Assembly (NCBI GenBank): GCA_002918705.1
Contig: PQKR01000004.1
Location: 186,001 to 250,000 of the forward strand
Direction of reading: 5' to 3'
From: Escherichia sp. ESNIH1
GTDB taxonomy: Bacteria; Pseudomonadota; Gammaproteobacteria; Enterobacterales; Enterobacteriaceae
Length of the DNA: 64,000 bases
Positions within the stretch are counted from its first letter, which is position 1. Each line of letters starts with the position of its first letter. A model generated the notes under the pieces. It saw only the letters and a list, made by a program, of their open reading frames with translations. It was not told the origin of the DNA and ran no database searches. Both the position numbers and the translations under genes were made by a program. Shown here one piece after another: positions 53,053 to 61,823 of this stretch.

Positions 53053-53481
53053 ATGACTGACATTACCATTTATCACAATCCGGCCTGCGGGACGTCCCGC
53101 AATACCCTGGCGCTTATCCGCAACAGCGGCACCGAGCCCACGGTGATTCTGTATCTGGAAACACCGCCGTCGCGCGACGAGCTGAAAAAGCTGATTACGG
53201 ACATGGACATTAGCGTGCGTGCCCTGCTGCGTAAAAATACCGATCCCTACGAGCAGCTCGGCCTGGCTGAAGACCGGTTCAGCGATGAAGAACTGCTCGA
53301 TGCGATGCTGGCTCATCCGATCCTCATTAATCGTCCGGTGGTGGTGACGCCGCTGGGAACGAAGCTCTGCCGCCCCTCCGAAGTGGTTCTGGGCATACTG
53401 CCGGACCCGCAGAAGGGAGCGTTTACCAAAGAGGACGGCGAAGCAGTCATTGATGAGCAAGGGAATCGCGTCAGCCACTGA
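53053..53481 (+). CDS. arsC: Arsenate reductase ArsC (glutaredoxin-linked)
   Basis: A 142-residue ArsC with catalytic Cys12 in YHNPACGTSRN, Arg residues in RALLRKN and NRPVVVTPLG, and normal family length. It reduces arsenate to arsenite using glutaredoxin and glutathione; ArsB then exports the product. I use ATG 53053, after GGAG, rather than an upstream GTG at 53020. Confidence 0.95.
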   Translation: MTDITIYHNPACGTSRNTLALIRNSGTEPTVILYLETPPSRDELKKLITDMDISVRALLRKNTDPYEQLGLAEDRFSDEELLDAMLAHPILINRPVVVTPLGTKLCRPSEVVLGILPDPQKGAFTKEDGEAVIDEQGNRVSH

Positions 53482-53514
53482 TGTTTCCCTTGGCTGTGAC
53501 AGGGAAAATGTGAA

Positions 53515-53539
53515 AAAGCCGGCAGATGCCGGCTTTTTT
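53515..53539. terminator. Shared terminator between arsC and arsH
   Basis: AAAGCCGGC (53515-53523) pairs with GCCGGCTTT (53528-53536) around AGAT, with T-rich flanks on both strands. It lies between the convergent arsC and arsH genes and can end both transcripts. Confidence 0.9.
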
Positions 53540-54260
53540 ATATGCTGCGCTGGTTTACCCGCTCAGAGAGCTGCGCAGCACTCTCCTTCCTTTCGCTGTA
53601 GCGGTCGGTGAGATAACCACTACGACCGCGCGTCAGCAGGGTGAACTTCATCAGTTCCTCCATGACGTCCACTATGCGGTCATAATACGGAGAAGGCTTC
53701 ATGCGGCCGTCCTCATCAAACTCGGCCCAGGCTTTTGCAACGGATGACTGGTTCGGGATAGTGATCATCCGCATCCAGCGCCCAAGAATACGCATCTGGT
53801 TTACGGCGTTGAAAGACTGTGAGCCTCCGCTGACCTGCATGACAGCAAGGGTTTTCCCCTGCGAGGGCCGGACCGCCCCGGACGTCAGCGGTATCCAGTC
53901 AATCTGCGTCTTCATGATGCCGGTCATGGCACCGTGACGCTCAGGAGAGCACCAGACCATCCCTTCAGACCAGAGCACTAGCTGGCGCAGCTCTGCGACC
54001 TTCGGATGCGTCTCAGGTACATCATCCGGCAGCGGCAGGCCGGACGGATTGAATAACTTCACCTCCGCGCCTATGGCCGTCAGCAGCCGTGCGGCCTCTT
54101 CCGTGGTGAGTCGGCTGTAAGAGCGCTCCCGAAGCGAACCGTAGAGCATCAGTATGCGGGGCGGATGCGCCACCTCTTCGGCCTTTAATTTCTCTTCCGA
54201 AAGGGGCGTATCCAGGAGTGTCAGATCGATATTGTTCAGGGCATCATTCACGTTATTCAC
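53538..54260 (-). CDS. arsH: ArsH, NADPH-dependent FMN reductase
   Basis: A 240-residue flavodoxin-like protein. [20 protein letters not shown] gives the FMN phosphate-binding GSxRxxSxS motif, and [20 protein letters not shown] is the ArsH hallmark. ArsH oxidises trivalent organoarsenicals, or acts as a quinone/azo reductase. The 3' end abuts the shared terminator and the 5' end overlaps the second arsR gene by 4 bp, so arsR2-arsH form a unit. Confidence 0.95.
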   Translation of the reverse strand: MNNVNDALNNIDLTLLDTPLSEEKLKAEEVAHPPRILMLYGSLRERSYSRLTTEEAARLLTAIGAEVKLFNPSGLPLPDDVPETHPKVAELRQLVLWSEGMVWCSPERHGAMTGIMKTQIDWIPLTSGAVRPSQGKTLAVMQVSGGSQSFNAVNQMRILGRWMRMITIPNQSSVAKAWAEFDEDGRMKPSPYYDRIVDVMEELMKFTLLTRGRSGYLTDRYSERKESAAQLSERVNQRSI

Positions 54261-54592
54261 AATGGAGTCTCTTTATGGGAAATCTCGGTAGACAGGCTGC
54301 AGCTACTGCCACCGGCGCAGCACTCTTCAGTGAGAAAAGCCATCAGCTGCTCAAGCTGCGCATAGCAAGGTCTGCAGAACAAGGTACGACTCTGCCGTTC
54401 CTGGCTTATGAGTCCAGCGGACATCAGCGCTGAAAGATGATGGCTGAGCGTGGAGGCAGGAATCTCAAGGTGCTTCTGCAGTTCGCCAACCGGCAGGCCT
54501 TCATGACCAGCCCTGACCAGCTCCCGGTATATGCGGAGACGTGTCGGGTGGCCCAGTTCTCGAAGTGCGTTTGCTGCGGTGTGTAAATCCAT
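54257..54592 (-). CDS. arsR: Second ArsR-type regulator (cysteine-rich tail)
   Basis: A 111-residue winged-helix repressor of a different subclass from the 51.3-kb ArsR. The DNA-binding core has [16 protein letters not shown], and the likely As(III) site is in the C-terminal [11 protein letters not shown] plus CRPC. It is probably the local regulator of arsH and perhaps of the MFS-GNAT pair. It overlaps arsH by 4 bp. A candidate operator lies immediately upstream (54609-54632). Confidence 0.92.
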   Translation of the reverse strand: MDLHTAANALRELGHPTRLRIYRELVRAGHEGLPVGELQKHLEIPASTLSHHLSALMSAGLISQERQSRTLFCRPCYAQLEQLMAFLTEECCAGGSSCSLSTEISHKETPL

Positions 54593-54608
54593 GCGGCCTC
54601 CTTTAACT

Positions 54609-54632
54609 ATATTTCCAGAATAATAGAAATAT
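54609..54632. promoter_or_regulatory. Candidate ArsR operator upstream of the second arsR
   Basis: The arms ATATTTC (54609-54615) and GAAATAT (54626-54632) are perfect inverted repeats with a 10-bp spacer, 17 bp before the arsR start on the minus strand. AT-rich interrupted palindromes of this kind are usual ArsR-family sites. Confidence 0.5.
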
Positions 54633-54640
54633 GGAAGCCG

Positions 54641-55873
54641 TCAAACATTTTTTTCGTGAAGGGTAGATGCTCCATGGTCCCGGTTCTGCACAACAGAGCC
54701 AGAATGACGCTGCCAGAGGACCACAGAAATCGCCGTAATGATCAGGGTCAGGATGAAGGAAAAAAGCAGCGTGCCGGGTATACCGTAGCGCTCCAGCAGT
54801 ATGGCATACGCAGACGGAGCCAGTGCCGCGAGAAAAAATGCCGGCGACATCAGTATTCCTGTTTTGCGGGCGTACTGCTGCGGATCAAACAGCACAAGAG
54901 GAAGTACGGCCTTCACGATCGTATTCAGTCCGTTTACGGCCCCATAGCCCAGAACGAAAAAGGCTGTAGCCACAGGAGTAATGCTGCCTGCAAGGCCGGT
55001 CAGAAAACAGAGGGGAAGCAGGATACCGGTTATAAGGTTCAGGCGTATCGCGGAGATTCGTGCACCTGAAACTACACCCAGCAGACGGGCACCTAACTGC
55101 CCCACTCCCCACAGCATGCCAGCCAGAGCAGGCACGCCATAAGAGGCCAGTATCCGGGGAAAATGTGTGGACACGCCGGTGGAGACAAAGCTTATCAACG
55201 CTATCAGAGTGGCATACCACAGGCCGCTGATGAGTGCTTTTGTGTCCTCTGATGTTGCTGTTGCGTCAGCCGAATGGCCGGATCGCCCTGTTACGGGAAG
55301 TTTTACCCGACTGCCTGCCGGAACGGCAGTTAAAAAAAACAGGCTCAGCAGGCCCGCACAGCCATAAATGATGACGGCATGCCGCCAGTCGGTGACGTGA
55401 AGAAGCGCTGCGCCAGCAGGCCAGAAAGCGGCCGACGCGAGACCGCCCAGCAGGGTGACCAGAGAGATTGCCTTGCGAGCCTCTGCGCCTGCGGTTTCCA
55501 CAAGCATGGCAAAAGCGGCGTCATACAGAGCAAGCCGCATGCCCGCGCCTGTCAGGATCCAGACGGCATCCCACGCTAATGTTGAATAGGTAAACGCCAT
55601 CAGAAAACACCCGATGGTTATAGCCAAAGTTCCCGCCATCATCAGGGTGCGTCCACCGGTACGGGCCATTACGGGACCGATAAGCGGTGAAACCAGCCCC
55701 ATAACGAGCATGGCAACGCTCAGGCCGGAGAATGTCTCACCGGAAGACCAGCCTGTTTCCGCCATGATGGCGGCTCCGAAGACACCCGGCATGTAGAACG
55801 TAATACCCCAGTTGATAAGCTGCGTCATGCCGATGCAGAAAATGGTGCGGCCTGTCAGATATCCTTGTGTCAT
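54641..55873 (-). CDS. MFS exporter beside the ars genes
   Basis: A 410-residue MFS transporter with about 12 membrane helices. It starts MTQGYLTGRTIFCIGMTQLI, with the loop 2-3 motif in the GPVMARTGGRTLMM region. It overlaps the GNAT gene by 4 bp, so the two are coupled. Known MFS arsenic exporters include ArsJ and ArsK, but I cannot assign it to those; its pairing with an ArsN-like acetyltransferase suggests export of a modified arsenical or antibiotic. It lies downstream of the GNAT gene and is probably controlled by the divergent LysR protein. Confidence 0.85.
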   Translation of the reverse strand: MTQGYLTGRTIFCIGMTQLINWGITFYMPGVFGAAIMAETGWSSGETFSGLSVAMLVMGLVSPLIGPVMARTGGRTLMMAGTLAITIGCFLMAFTYSTLAWDAVWILTGAGMRLALYDAAFAMLVETAGAEARKAISLVTLLGGLASAAFWPAGAALLHVTDWRHAVIIYGCAGLLSLFFLTAVPAGSRVKLPVTGRSGHSADATATSEDTKALISGLWYATLIALISFVSTGVSTHFPRILASYGVPALAGMLWGVGQLGARLLGVVSGARISAIRLNLITGILLPLCFLTGLAGSITPVATAFFVLGYGAVNGLNTIVKAVLPLVLFDPQQYARKTGILMSPAFFLAALAPSAYAILLERYGIPGTLLFSFILTLIITAISVVLWQRHSGSVVQNRDHGASTLHEKNV

Positions 55874-56397
55874 TCTGTACTTTCCGGAAGCGTAGCGTCG
55901 CCATGCCCGAGCGTACGCTGCAGGATAACCGTATCGAGCCAGCGCCCATGCTTGAATCCTACAGACCTGAGGGTGCCAGTGATGCTGAAGCCTGCAGCGC
56001 GGTGAAGAGCAAGGGAGGCAGTATTTTCACTGTTCCCCACCACCGCTACAAGTTGCCGAAAACCACGGGCTTCTGCCCATCCTACTGCACGGGATAGCAG
56101 CATTTTTCCAATGCCCCGCCCCTGATACGTGGCATCAACATATACAGAGTCTTCCAGAGTAAAGCGATAGGCGCACCGTTCCCGGTATAGAGACAAATAG
56201 CAGTATCCTCGAACAATTCCTCCGTCAACCGCCACCAACCAGGGCAGTCCTGCTGCATGTACCTTTTTCAGCCGGGCTGCCATTTCAGCCTCACCCGGCG
56301 GTTCGGTTTCAAAAGTGGCGGTGCCGTGTAATACGTGATAAGCATAAATCTGTTGTATAGCGGGAATATGTCGTTCATCTGCTTCGGTTATTTCCAT
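55870..56397 (-). CDS. GNAT acetyltransferase, ArsN1/phosphinothricin-type
   Basis: A 175-residue GNAT of the phosphinothricin acetyltransferase type. Typical features are IYAYHVLHGTATFETEPP, the YRERCAYRFTLEDSVYVD strand (with Arg72 and Arg74 near the residues that bind the phosphinate or arsinate group in relatives), the QGRGIG acetyl-CoA loop and NSENTASLALHRAAGF. Because it sits in an ars island I favour ArsN1, which acetylates arsinothricin; glufosinate-type substrates are the alternative. It is the first gene of a leftward pair with the MFS exporter. Confidence 0.85.
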   Translation of the reverse strand: MEITEADERHIPAIQQIYAYHVLHGTATFETEPPGEAEMAARLKKVHAAGLPWLVAVDGGIVRGYCYLSLYRERCAYRFTLEDSVYVDATYQGRGIGKMLLSRAVGWAEARGFRQLVAVVGNSENTASLALHRAAGFSITGTLRSVGFKHGRWLDTVILQRTLGHGDATLPESTE

Positions 56398-56495
56398 CAG
56401 TACAGCTCCCTTTCAGATCAGAAACAGAGACTAACCCGGATGAATCATTTCAGACAGGCAGCAGGGCTTATCAGCGTTATGAGGAAAACTTTGGC

Positions 56496-57395
56496 ATGGC
56501 AACACTGAACCTCGATCATCTGGCTACCTTCAGGCTGGTCATCAGCCGGGGCAGTTTCTCGGGGGCGGCAGAAGTACTTGGCTTGTCGCAACCGGCAGTG
56601 AGCCTGCAGATAAGACAGCTGGAGCAGACGCTTAAGGTCAGGCTTATTGAGCGAACCAGCCGGGGAGTAAGACCAACGACTGCCGGTTTGACTCTCGCTG
56701 AACACTGCATGAAAATTGATGCGGTGGTAAGCGGAGCGGTTGAAGCGGTTTCCCTGCATTCAGACGAAATAACCGGCACCGTTACTGTCGGCACAGGCGC
56801 AACAGCCTGTATCCATCTGCTACCTCACTTACTGCAGCAACTTCGACAGACCCATCCCCTGCTGAAGGTGGATGTACGCACAGGCAATACTTCAGATATT
56901 GTACGGGGAGTGGAGGAAAACCGTATAGATATTGGTCTGGTAACGCTGCCGGCAGCCGGTAAATGCCTGAGTGTCAGCCCGCTGGGTACGGATGAGTTTG
57001 TTGTAATCATGGAAAAGGACACCTCGGAGCAGAGTGCAAAACCGCTGTCTCCTGATACCCTTTTGCCACTGCCGCTGATTGTATTTGAACCCGGAAGTGC
57101 CACACGCGATCTGATTGACGGATGGTTCAGCGATGCAGGGCATACTGTCAGCCCGGTTATGGAGCTTGGCAGTATTGAAGCCATTAAAAGGATGGTTCGT
57201 TCCGGCCTGGGTTACAGCATCGTTCCCCGTATGTCCGTTGCAAGTCATGAAGAAAGGCAGGGTCTCAGTCTTTACTCAGTAACGCCATCGCTTCACCGGA
57301 CTCTGGGGACAGTGATGCGGGAGGATCGGATTGTCAGCAGGGGCATAAGTGAAGTACTGAACAGACTAAGTAAGATCTTTCCTGAATCAAAATAA
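56496..57395 (+). CDS. LysR family regulator
   Basis: A 299-residue LysR protein. The N-terminal helix-turn-helix (FRLVISRGSFSGAAEVLGLS, SQPAVSLQIRQLE) is followed by a type 2 periplasmic-binding-like effector domain. It is divergent from the GNAT-MFS pair across 98 bp, the usual layout for LysR control of the neighbouring operon. The inducer may be the substrate of the GNAT enzyme. Its ATG overlaps no other gene. Confidence 0.9.
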   Translation: MATLNLDHLATFRLVISRGSFSGAAEVLGLSQPAVSLQIRQLEQTLKVRLIERTSRGVRPTTAGLTLAEHCMKIDAVVSGAVEAVSLHSDEITGTVTVGTGATACIHLLPHLLQQLRQTHPLLKVDVRTGNTSDIVRGVEENRIDIGLVTLPAAGKCLSVSPLGTDEFVVIMEKDTSEQSAKPLSPDTLLPLPLIVFEPGSATRDLIDGWFSDAGHTVSPVMELGSIEAIKRMVRSGLGYSIVPRMSVASHEERQGLSLYSVTPSLHRTLGTVMREDRIVSRGISEVLNRLSKIFPESK

Positions 57396-57550
57396 ATTTT
57401 TAACATGCCCTGACACAGAAAGTCCTGATAGCTGCTTGTTTTACGAGCTGTCGTTCCGCTATAAATTCAAATAAATCAATAGTCCATTATTTTAATGATA
57501 TTTGTGTCGCCCCACGCTTCTTGCTTCGTCCGTAAAGTCAGACAATACTA

Positions 57551-57566
57551 CTGTAAATACGTACAG
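57551..57566. promoter_or_regulatory. LexA (SOS) box of the island umuDC
   Basis: CTGTAAATACGTACAG fits CTGT-N8-ACAG exactly and lies 22 bp before the island umuD start. The island thus keeps its mutagenesis genes under the same LexA control as the host copy. Confidence 0.9.
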
Positions 57567-57588
57567 CATTTTGACAGGGATTTTTGCT

Positions 57589-58029
57589 ATGTTTCACGCC
57601 TTTGAGTTGATGCACCCGGCGGATAATCCGCCGCCCAGCTACAGGCCCCTTTTCCTGGAACGCGTACCCTGCGGTTTTCCCTCTCCTTGCCAGGACTATG
57701 CGGAGCAGGAACTCGACTTAAACGAATATCTAATAGCCCACAGGGCAAGCACCTTTTTCCTGCGCGCACAGGGCAACAGCATGCAGGATATAGGACTTTA
57801 CGACGGCGATCTGCTGATAGTCGATCGGGCACTCAGGCCTGAGCACGGCGACGTGGTTATCGCTGTACTGTACGGCGAATTTACGGTCAAGCGCCTTCTT
57901 ATTACCCAGAAAGGGCCGGTATTGCAGCCGATGAATCCCGCCTATCCTGTTATTATCCCAGACCCGGATACCCTGGAAATTTTCGGCGTAGTGGCGCACT
58001 TCGTGCACACTCCGCGCCGGAGAAACTGA
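57589..58029 (+). CDS. umuD: UmuD-like SOS protein carried by the island
   Basis: A 146-residue UmuD homologue that is diverged from the host copy. The cleavage site is C28-G29 in VPCGFPSP. Ser64 in GNSMQDIG and Lys101 in EFTVKRLL form the self-cleavage pair. Start ATG 57589 with CAGGGA upstream; a longer frame to 57502 lacks support and would include the LexA box. It should be processed to UmuD' and combine with the UmuC-like protein encoded next. Confidence 0.92.
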   Translation: MFHAFELMHPADNPPPSYRPLFLERVPCGFPSPCQDYAEQELDLNEYLIAHRASTFFLRAQGNSMQDIGLYDGDLLIVDRALRPEHGDVVIAVLYGEFTVKRLLITQKGPVLQPMNPAYPVIIPDPDTLEIFGVVAHFVHTPRRRN

Positions 58030-58061
58030 TATGTGCGGGTTATCTACACACGGCGGAGATC

Positions 58062-59345
58062 ATGATGTCCATGTTCGGCCTGGCTGACGTTAATTCATTC
58101 TATGCCAGCTGCGAGACGCTGTTCCGCCCGGACCTGCGTGGCAGACCTGTGCTAGTGCTCAGCAACAACGACGGATGCGTCATTGCACGCTCCGCTGGCG
58201 CAAAAGCGCTTGGCATCAAAATGGGTGCGCCATGGTTTGAGGTAAAAACACAGGATTATCCGGAAAAGGTGCACGTGTTCAGCTCCAATTACGCGCTTTA
58301 TCACAGCCTCAGCCAGAGAGTAATGACCGCGCTTGAAGAGATAACGCCACGCGTCGAGCAGTACAGCATTGATGAGATGTTTCTGGATCTCACCGGTATT
58401 GACGGCTGTGAGAACTTCGAAACTTTTGGCCGTCGCCTGCGTGCGCATGTCTTTACCACAACGGGTCTCACCGTCGGTATCGGCATGGGGCCGACCAAAA
58501 CACTGGCAAAATCGGCCCAGTGGGCGGGCAAGGAGTGGAAGCAGTTTCGCGGCGTACTGGCGCTTACGCCAGGTAATCCGAAACGTACTGAAACCCTGCT
58601 GGCTAACCAGCCCGTTGAGGAAATATGGGGCGTGGGACGGCGTATCGGTAAACGACTCAACCTTATGGGCATCGAAACTGCTCTGCAGCTATCACGCGCG
58701 CGTCCGAAGTTCATTCGCGATAACTTTTCCGTGGTGCTGGAGCGCACCGTACGCGAGCTGAACGGTGAATCATGTATTCCGCTCGAAGAGCTGCCACCGG
58801 CAAAACAGCAGATTGTCTGTAGCCGCAGCTTCGGCGAGCGAATTACCTCAAAAGTCGCTATGCAGCAGGCGCTGTGTCAGTACGCTGCGCGCGCAGCGGA
58901 AAAACTGCGCGGGGAACGTCAGTACTGTCGCAACATCGGTGTGTTTATCCGGACGTCGCCACACGCAAACGGTGAGGTTTTTTACGGGAACAGCGCTGGT
59001 GAGAAACTGACGCTGCCAACACAGGACACGCGTGACATTATTGAATCTGCGATGCGATCACTTGACCGTATCTGGCTTGAGGGTCGAAGGTACATGAAAG
59101 CAGGTATCATGCTTGATAACTTCACTCCAAACGGTGTAAGCCAGCTCAATCTGTTTGAAGATAACCAGCCGCGGGCCAATAGCGCACAGCTGATGAAGGT
59201 ACTGGATGATATCAACCAGTCCGGAATGGGAAATGTATGGTTTGCGGGCCAGGGCATTAATACCGAATGGAAAATGAAACGTGAAATGCTAAGCCCTGCT
59301 TGGACCACGCGCTGGTCTGACATACCTAAAGCGCGCGTGCTTTGA
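58062..59345 (+). CDS. umuC: UmuC-like DNA polymerase V subunit carried by the island
   Basis: A full-length Y-family polymerase (427 residues). The catalytic acidic residues are in FGLADVNSFYASC and YSIDEMFLDL, KTLAKSAQWAGK and WGVGRRIGKRL are in the thumb region, and a beta-clamp-binding QLNLF lies near the end. Starts at 58062, 58065 and 58071 are all possible; 58065 is best spaced from GGAG. At the point where the host gene is split, the carried gene has SSNYALYHSL instead of SSNYELYADM, with different bases. It ends 41 bp before the right junction. Confidence 0.94.
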   Translation: MMSMFGLADVNSFYASCETLFRPDLRGRPVLVLSNNDGCVIARSAGAKALGIKMGAPWFEVKTQDYPEKVHVFSSNYALYHSLSQRVMTALEEITPRVEQYSIDEMFLDLTGIDGCENFETFGRRLRAHVFTTTGLTVGIGMGPTKTLAKSAQWAGKEWKQFRGVLALTPGNPKRTETLLANQPVEEIWGVGRRIGKRLNLMGIETALQLSRARPKFIRDNFSVVLERTVRELNGESCIPLEELPPAKQQIVCSRSFGERITSKVAMQQALCQYAARAAEKLRGERQYCRNIGVFIRTSPHANGEVFYGNSAGEKLTLPTQDTRDIIESAMRSLDRIWLEGRRYMKAGIMLDNFTPNGVSQLNLFEDNQPRANSAQLMKVLDDINQSGMGNVWFAGQGINTEWKMKREMLSPAWTTRWSDIPKARVL

Positions 59346-59370
59346 GTCGGTTACTAATTAAGCTGTTGAA

Positions 59371-59381
59371 ATTGTATTCCA
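59371..59381 (-). repeat. Right inner end repeat of the island
   Basis: ATTGTATTCCA, read as TGGAATACAAT on the minus strand, is the inverted partner of the left repeat at 44156-44166 and lies 5 bp inside the right junction. Confidence 0.6.
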
Positions 59382-59386
59382 CATAA

Positions 59387-60429
59387 ACGCCGATATGAGC
59401 CGTCGCGTCATGGGCACGCTGGAGATACTCTGCCCGCGCGTGGACGTCTACTCGATTGACGAGGCGTTCTGCGATCTCACTGGGGTGCGTAACTGCCGCG
59501 TGCTGGAGGAGTTTGGCCGCGAGATCCGCGCGACGCTGCTGCGTGATACCCACCTGACCGTGGGGGTAGGGATTGCGCAGACCAAGACGCTGGCCAAGCT
59601 GGCTAACTATGCCGCCAAGCGCTGGCCGCAGACCGGCGGCGTGGTGGATCTCTCGAACGTCGATCGCCAGCGGCGACTGATGGCGCAGCTGCCGGTTGAA
59701 GAGGTATGGGGCGTTGGGCGACGCCTCGCGAAAGCGCTGGATGCGCTGGGGATCAAAACCGTGCTACAGCTCGCCGATAGCGATATTCGCTTTATCCGCA
59801 AGCAGTTTAGCGTTGTCCTGGAGCGGACGGTGCGGGAGCTGCGGGGCGAGTCCTGCCTGGCGTTCGATGAGTTTGTGCCGGCGAAGCAGGAGATTGTTTG
59901 CAGCCGCAGCTTTGGCGAGCGTACCGCGGACTATGAGTCGGTCAGGCAGGCCATCTGCACCTACGCCTCGCGGGCAGCGGCCAGACTGCGCGGTCAGCAT
60001 CAGTACTGCCGCTGCATCTCGGCCTTTGTGAAAACTTCACCCTTTGCCGCAGGCGAACCTTACTACGGCAACAGCGCGATGGTGAAGCTGCTGACGCCGA
60101 CCCAGGACAGCCGGGATATTATCCACGCCGCGACGCGCTGTCTGGACACCATCTGGCGCGAAGGCCATCGTTATCAGAAGGCGGGTGTTATGCTCGGGGA
60201 TTTCTATAGCCAGGGCGTGGCGCAGCTCGATCTCTTTGACGCTAATGCGCCGCGTCCGGGCAGCGAGGCGCTGATGGCGGTGCTGGACGAGCTGAACAAA
60301 AAACGCGGGCAGGGGACGCTCTATTTTGCCGGGCAGGGGATCCAGCAGGCATGGCAGATGAAGCGCGAGATGCTCTCGCCGCGCTACACGACCCGGTGGG
60401 CAGATCTGCCGATTGTAAGCGATCGCTAA
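59387..60429 (+). pseudogene. umuC: Host umuC, 3' fragment (from codon 77 on)
   Basis: This is the remainder of the host umuC: (A)CGCCGATATGAGC codes A-D-M-S, then RRVMGTLEIL to the natural stop. Together with the 5' fragment it makes 423 codons, the normal length. It keeps YSIDEAFCDL, thumb motifs and the clamp motif QLDLF but lacks the first 76 residues and its promoter. An internal ATG at 59395 could give a 344-residue product, which would miss the first catalytic Asp. The junction codon reads AAC instead of the expected TAC. Confidence 0.93.
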
Positions 60430-60528
60430 ACAGGCGTAAAAGAGGCAGCGCGGAAGTTAGAAGTTCTATTTTCCTGCGCCGTGAGACGTTATCCGTGTTA
60501 GAACATAGAATTACCTTATACGGAGAGC

Positions 60529-61728
60529 GTGTTGTTTATGGGTTTTTTTTCCGGTAATACCGGGCGGCTGTTCCTGGTAAACGTAATGACTGCCGTTTCA
60601 TATGCATTTATTTTGCCTGTAATGAGTCTGTTTTTAATTAATGGATTACACGCAAGTCCGATTTTTATCACCTTTTACAGCCTGGGCTTCGCGTTGTCAG
60701 GACTGTTTTTTAGCCAGCTTATGGGAGGACTTGCAGACAAGGGATATCCCGCAAAGCGTCTCTTCATTTTCTCTGTTCTGGCGCTTTTTCTGGCGGGGAT
60801 AGCGTTCACTTTCTGCCGTCATCCTGTCGAGGCACTGATCGTTGGCATTTTTCTTATGGGGCCAGGGAATGCTTCTATTCCATTACTCCTTTCGATGATC
60901 CGTAAACATTCAATGACGGCAGGACTTAACTCTACGCGACTGAATACGCAAATGCGTTCAGGTGTGTCTATTGTATGGATTGCGGGACCCGCTCTGGCAT
61001 TTGTCTTCGCCGACAAATTTGGATTCACGTTTAATTTTCTGGCTTCAGCTGCACTTTCAGGCATGACCATACTTGTCAGTCAGCTGCTGCTTGCGAAGGA
61101 TAAAAAAACAATCGGCAAAGGCAGCACAAAAAAAGAGAGTGCCGGGAACGTCCCTATCGCTGGTGGCATTTGGGTATTGGGTGCAGTCATGATGCTGGCA
61201 AATTTATCAAATAATACATACCTGACCATCATGCCACTGTATCTGGTAAAGGAGCTTAATTTACCCGCCTCGTTTCCCGGTTTTCTGTTGGGAGCAACCG
61301 CCATAATGGAAATTCCCGTTATGCTTGCCGCTGCACATCTGGCAGAAAAAACAGGTAAAGAGCCGCTGATTATGGTCGCATTTATCTTTGCTGCCATCTA
61401 TTACAGCCTGCTTCAACTGGCCAGTAACATGACTGAACTGATTGTGTTGCAGCTGTTAAACGGATTGTTTTTTGGCATTTTTGTCGGGCTGGGCATATCT
61501 CTTATTCAGGATGCTTTGCCAGAGCGCAGTGGCTTCGCATCCGCATTCCATTCTAATGCTATGCGCACAGGAATGATGGCTGGTAACGGAATTGCCGGTG
61601 TAATGGCGCAACTGGCTGGCTTCAGAATAACGCTGCTTGTGCCGTTATTGTCAGTGTGTTGTGCTGCTTTACTCATGTTCTGCATAAACAGAAGCCACGC
61701 TCTCAAAAAGCATTCAGTAAACGGTTGA
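60529..61728 (+). CDS. SET-family sugar efflux transporter (MFS)
   Basis: A 399-residue MFS protein with about 12 membrane helices, similar in layout to SetA/SetB/SetC. Comparable stretches are LPVMSLFLINGLHASPIFIT, QMRSGVSIVWIAGPALAFVF and LPASFPGFLLGATAIMEIPV. SET transporters expel sugars or glycosides such as lactose and IPTG. The start is uncertain: GTG 60529 lies very close to CGGAGAG, and TTG 60532 or ATG 60538 may be used. It is downstream of the disrupted umuC with about 100 bp between. Confidence 0.82.
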   Translation: MLFMGFFSGNTGRLFLVNVMTAVSYAFILPVMSLFLINGLHASPIFITFYSLGFALSGLFFSQLMGGLADKGYPAKRLFIFSVLALFLAGIAFTFCRHPVEALIVGIFLMGPGNASIPLLLSMIRKHSMTAGLNSTRLNTQMRSGVSIVWIAGPALAFVFADKFGFTFNFLASAALSGMTILVSQLLLAKDKKTIGKGSTKKESAGNVPIAGGIWVLGAVMMLANLSNNTYLTIMPLYLVKELNLPASFPGFLLGATAIMEIPVMLAAAHLAEKTGKEPLIMVAFIFAAIYYSLLQLASNMTELIVLQLLNGLFFGIFVGLGISLIQDALPERSGFASAFHSNAMRTGMMAGNGIAGVMAQLAGFRITLLVPLLSVCCAALLMFCINRSHALKKHSVNG

Positions 61729-61769
61729 CCTTGCAAACAACTAGAGGCAATCCAGCTTTACTGAAACCA

Positions 61770-61806
61770 CCTGCACGCCACCTGTCATTGACCGGTAGCG
61801 TGCAGG
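61770..61806. terminator. Hairpin between convergent efflux and hydrolase genes
   Basis: CCTGCACGC (61770-61778) pairs with GCGTGCAGG (61798-61806) around a 19-base loop, in the 95-bp gap between two convergent genes. No T run follows, so it may be a weak or Rho-assisted terminator. Confidence 0.4.
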
Positions 61807-61823
61807 GATTCTGACGCAGTAAT

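Larger units (their letters stand above)
44146..59386. mobile_element. 15.2-kb metal-resistance island inserted in umuC
   Basis: The DNA between the two parts of the host umuC begins after GAGCTGTA and ends before ACGCCGATATGAG; joining them restores a continuous 423-codon umuC. Related inverted ends (TGGAATRCAAY) lie just inside both junctions. Two tandem tyrosine recombinase genes sit at the left end, and the layout recalls Tn554-type elements, which use tnpA/tnpB recombinases and a fixed target gene. The cargo is Cd/Zn/Pb and arsenic resistance plus a complete umuDC. No long direct repeat of target sequence was found; at most one or two bases overlap. The exact crossover position within a few bases is uncertain. 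Confidence 0.9.

Noticed and set aside
57502..57588. The longer start of the island umuD
   Set aside because: It would span the LexA box and promoter; the ATG at 57589 aligns with UmuD family starts and has a ribosome site.
44146..59386. The island as a tRNA-integrated or phage-type element
   Set aside because: No tRNA gene flanks it, no phage structural or replication gene is present, and the target is clearly umuC.
59395..60429. The 344-codon frame as an independent functional polymerase gene
   Set aside because: It lacks the first 76 UmuC residues with the first catalytic Asp, has no ribosome site or LexA box, and joins the 5' fragment perfectly; it is the 3' remnant of the host gene.
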